Part shown: positions 4,851 through 5,613 of the stretch, piece by piece
How positions within the stretch are numbered: position 1 is the stretch's first letter
Layout of the letters: each line of letters opens with the position of its first letter
NCBI GenBank assembly: GCA_964575185.1
Contig: CAZNPW010000102.1
Span: 1-5,613 of the forward strand
Direction: 5' to 3'
Source: CAZNPW01 sp964575185
GTDB taxonomy: Bacteria > Pseudomonadota > Alphaproteobacteria > Rhodobacterales > Rhodobacteraceae
DNA: 5,613 nt
Notes under the pieces: model-generated
Database searches by the model: none
Told to the model about the DNA's origin: nothing
What the model saw: the letters and a program-made list of their open reading frames with translations, nothing else
Program-made: the position numbers and the translations under genes

Positions 4851-5613
4851 ATGCGCGTCTATTACGATCGCGACTGCGATATCAACCTGATCAAGGACCG
4901 CAAGGTCGCCATCCTCGGCTACGGCTCGCAAGGCCACGCCCACGCGCTGAACCTCCGCGACAGCGGCGCGAAGACCCTCGTCGTCGCCCTGCGCCCCGGC
5001 AGCCCTTCGGCCAGGAAGGCCGAAGCCGAAGGCCTCGAGGTCATGCCCATCGCCGAGGCCGCCGCCTGGGCCGACCTCATCATGTTCACCATGCCCGACG
5101 AACTCCAGGCCGCGACCTACAAGGCGCACGTCCACGACCACCTGAAGGACGGCGCCGCCATCGCCTTCGCCCACGGCCTGAACGTCCACTTCGGCCTGAT
5201 CGAGCCGAAGAAGGGCGTCGACGTCATCATGATGGCCCCCAAGGGCCCCGGCCACACCGTCCGCGGCGAATACGTCAAGGGCGGCGGCGTCCCCTGCCTC
5301 GCCGCCGTCCACCAGGACGCGACGGGCCGCGCGATGGACGTGGCACTCTCCTACTGCTCCGCCATCGGCGGCGGCCGGTCGGGGATCATCGAGACCGACT
5401 TCCGCCAGGAATGCGAGACCGACCTCTTCGGCGAACAGGCCGTCCTCTGCGGCGGCCTGGTGGAGCTCATCCGCATGGGCTTCGAAACCCTGGTCGAGGC
5501 CGGCTACGAGCCCGAGATGGCCTATTTCGAATGCCTCCACGAGGTGAAGCTGATCGTCGACCTGATCTACGAGGGCGGCATCGCCAACATGAACTACTCG
5601 ATCAGCAACACCG
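4851..5613 (+). CDS. ilvC: ketol-acid reductoisomerase (acetohydroxyacid isomeroreductase), 3' end outside window
   Basis: The first 254 residues of class I ketol-acid reductoisomerase (usual length about 330-340). In the cytoplasm it converts 2-acetolactate or 2-aceto-2-hydroxybutyrate to the dihydroxy acids of valine/leucine and isoleucine synthesis, using NADPH and Mg2+. Visible features are the Rossmann loop 'GYGSQGHAHALNLRDSG' (23-39) and a 'LRPGSPSARKA' loop (47-57), whose arginine and two serines fit 2'-phosphate binding and thus NADPH. Also present are H108 in 'FAHGLN', K131 in 'APKGPGHTVRGEY', the first metal-ligand pair D191 and E195 in 'ETDLFGEQ', the second pair E227 and E231 in 'FECLHEVK', and S252 in 'NYSISNT', the substrate-contacting serine. 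No key residue is missing. The gene starts at ATG 4851 with a strong GGAGG and is cut by the right window edge, so the stop and last part are not seen. It is divergent from the aminotransferase. Confidence 0.98.
   Translation, partial: MRVYYDRDCDINLIKDRKVAILGYGSQGHAHALNLRDSGAKTLVVALRPGSPSARKAEAEGLEVMPIAEAAAWADLIMFTMPDELQAATYKAHVHDHLKDGAAIAFAHGLNVHFGLIEPKKGVDVIMMAPKGPGHTVRGEYVKGGGVPCLAAVHQDATGRAMDVALSYCSAIGGGRSGIIETDFRQECETDLFGEQAVLCGGLVELIRMGFETLVEAGYEPEMAYFECLHEVKLIVDLIYEGGIANMNYSISNT

Noticed and set aside
4785..5540. A 252-codon open extension upstream of the aminotransferase on the minus strand
   Set aside because: It is entirely antisense to ilvC, is low-complexity (G, A, V, D, E rich), and the GGGAGG-supported ATG at 4784 gives the normal family length.

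Overview
The window is very GC-rich, and its proteins closely resemble those of Alphaproteobacteria, most likely a member of the Rhodobacterales (Rhodobacteraceae). Indicators are a GapR/DUF2312 protein, the wording of the ketol-acid reductoisomerase and class V aminotransferase sequences, and a GGAGTATTTGGGCC-type intergenic motif that I recall as recurrent in this order. All of this is chromosomal housekeeping sequence. I see no tRNA or rRNA, CRISPR array, insertion sequence, phage gene or toxin module.

Layout, left to right: (1) the 3' end of a multifunctional fatty-acid oxidation protein (+); (2) a small two-helix membrane protein (-) whose stop overlaps the previous stop; (3) a GapR-like nucleoid protein (+); (4) a 290-residue protein of unknown function with a degenerate sulfotransferase-like sequence (-); (5) a complete FbpB-type ferric iron ABC transporter permease with two fused halves (+); (6) a complete class V PLP-dependent aminotransferase of the alanine/serine-glyoxylate type (-); (7) the 5' two-thirds or more of ilvC, ketol-acid reductoisomerase (+), cut by the right edge.

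The seven genes alternate strictly in strand (+ - + - + - +), so no two neighbours can form an operon. The junctions are three convergent ends (4-base stop overlap, 4-base gap, 108-base gap with a strong hairpin) and three divergent promoter regions (about 78, 80 and 66 bases). No stretch longer than about 110 bases lacks a gene. The genes do not make one pathway. The only plausible functional pair is the divergent aminotransferase and ilvC, both tied to pyruvate and amino-acid metabolism.

I did not find a convincing new biological system. The items most worth a second look are the sulfotransferase-like protein that has lost the phosphate-binding lysine signature, the hairpin plus repeat-like motif between the permease and the aminotransferase, a perfect dyad overlapping the likely gapR promoter, and a possible leaderless start for the iron permease.
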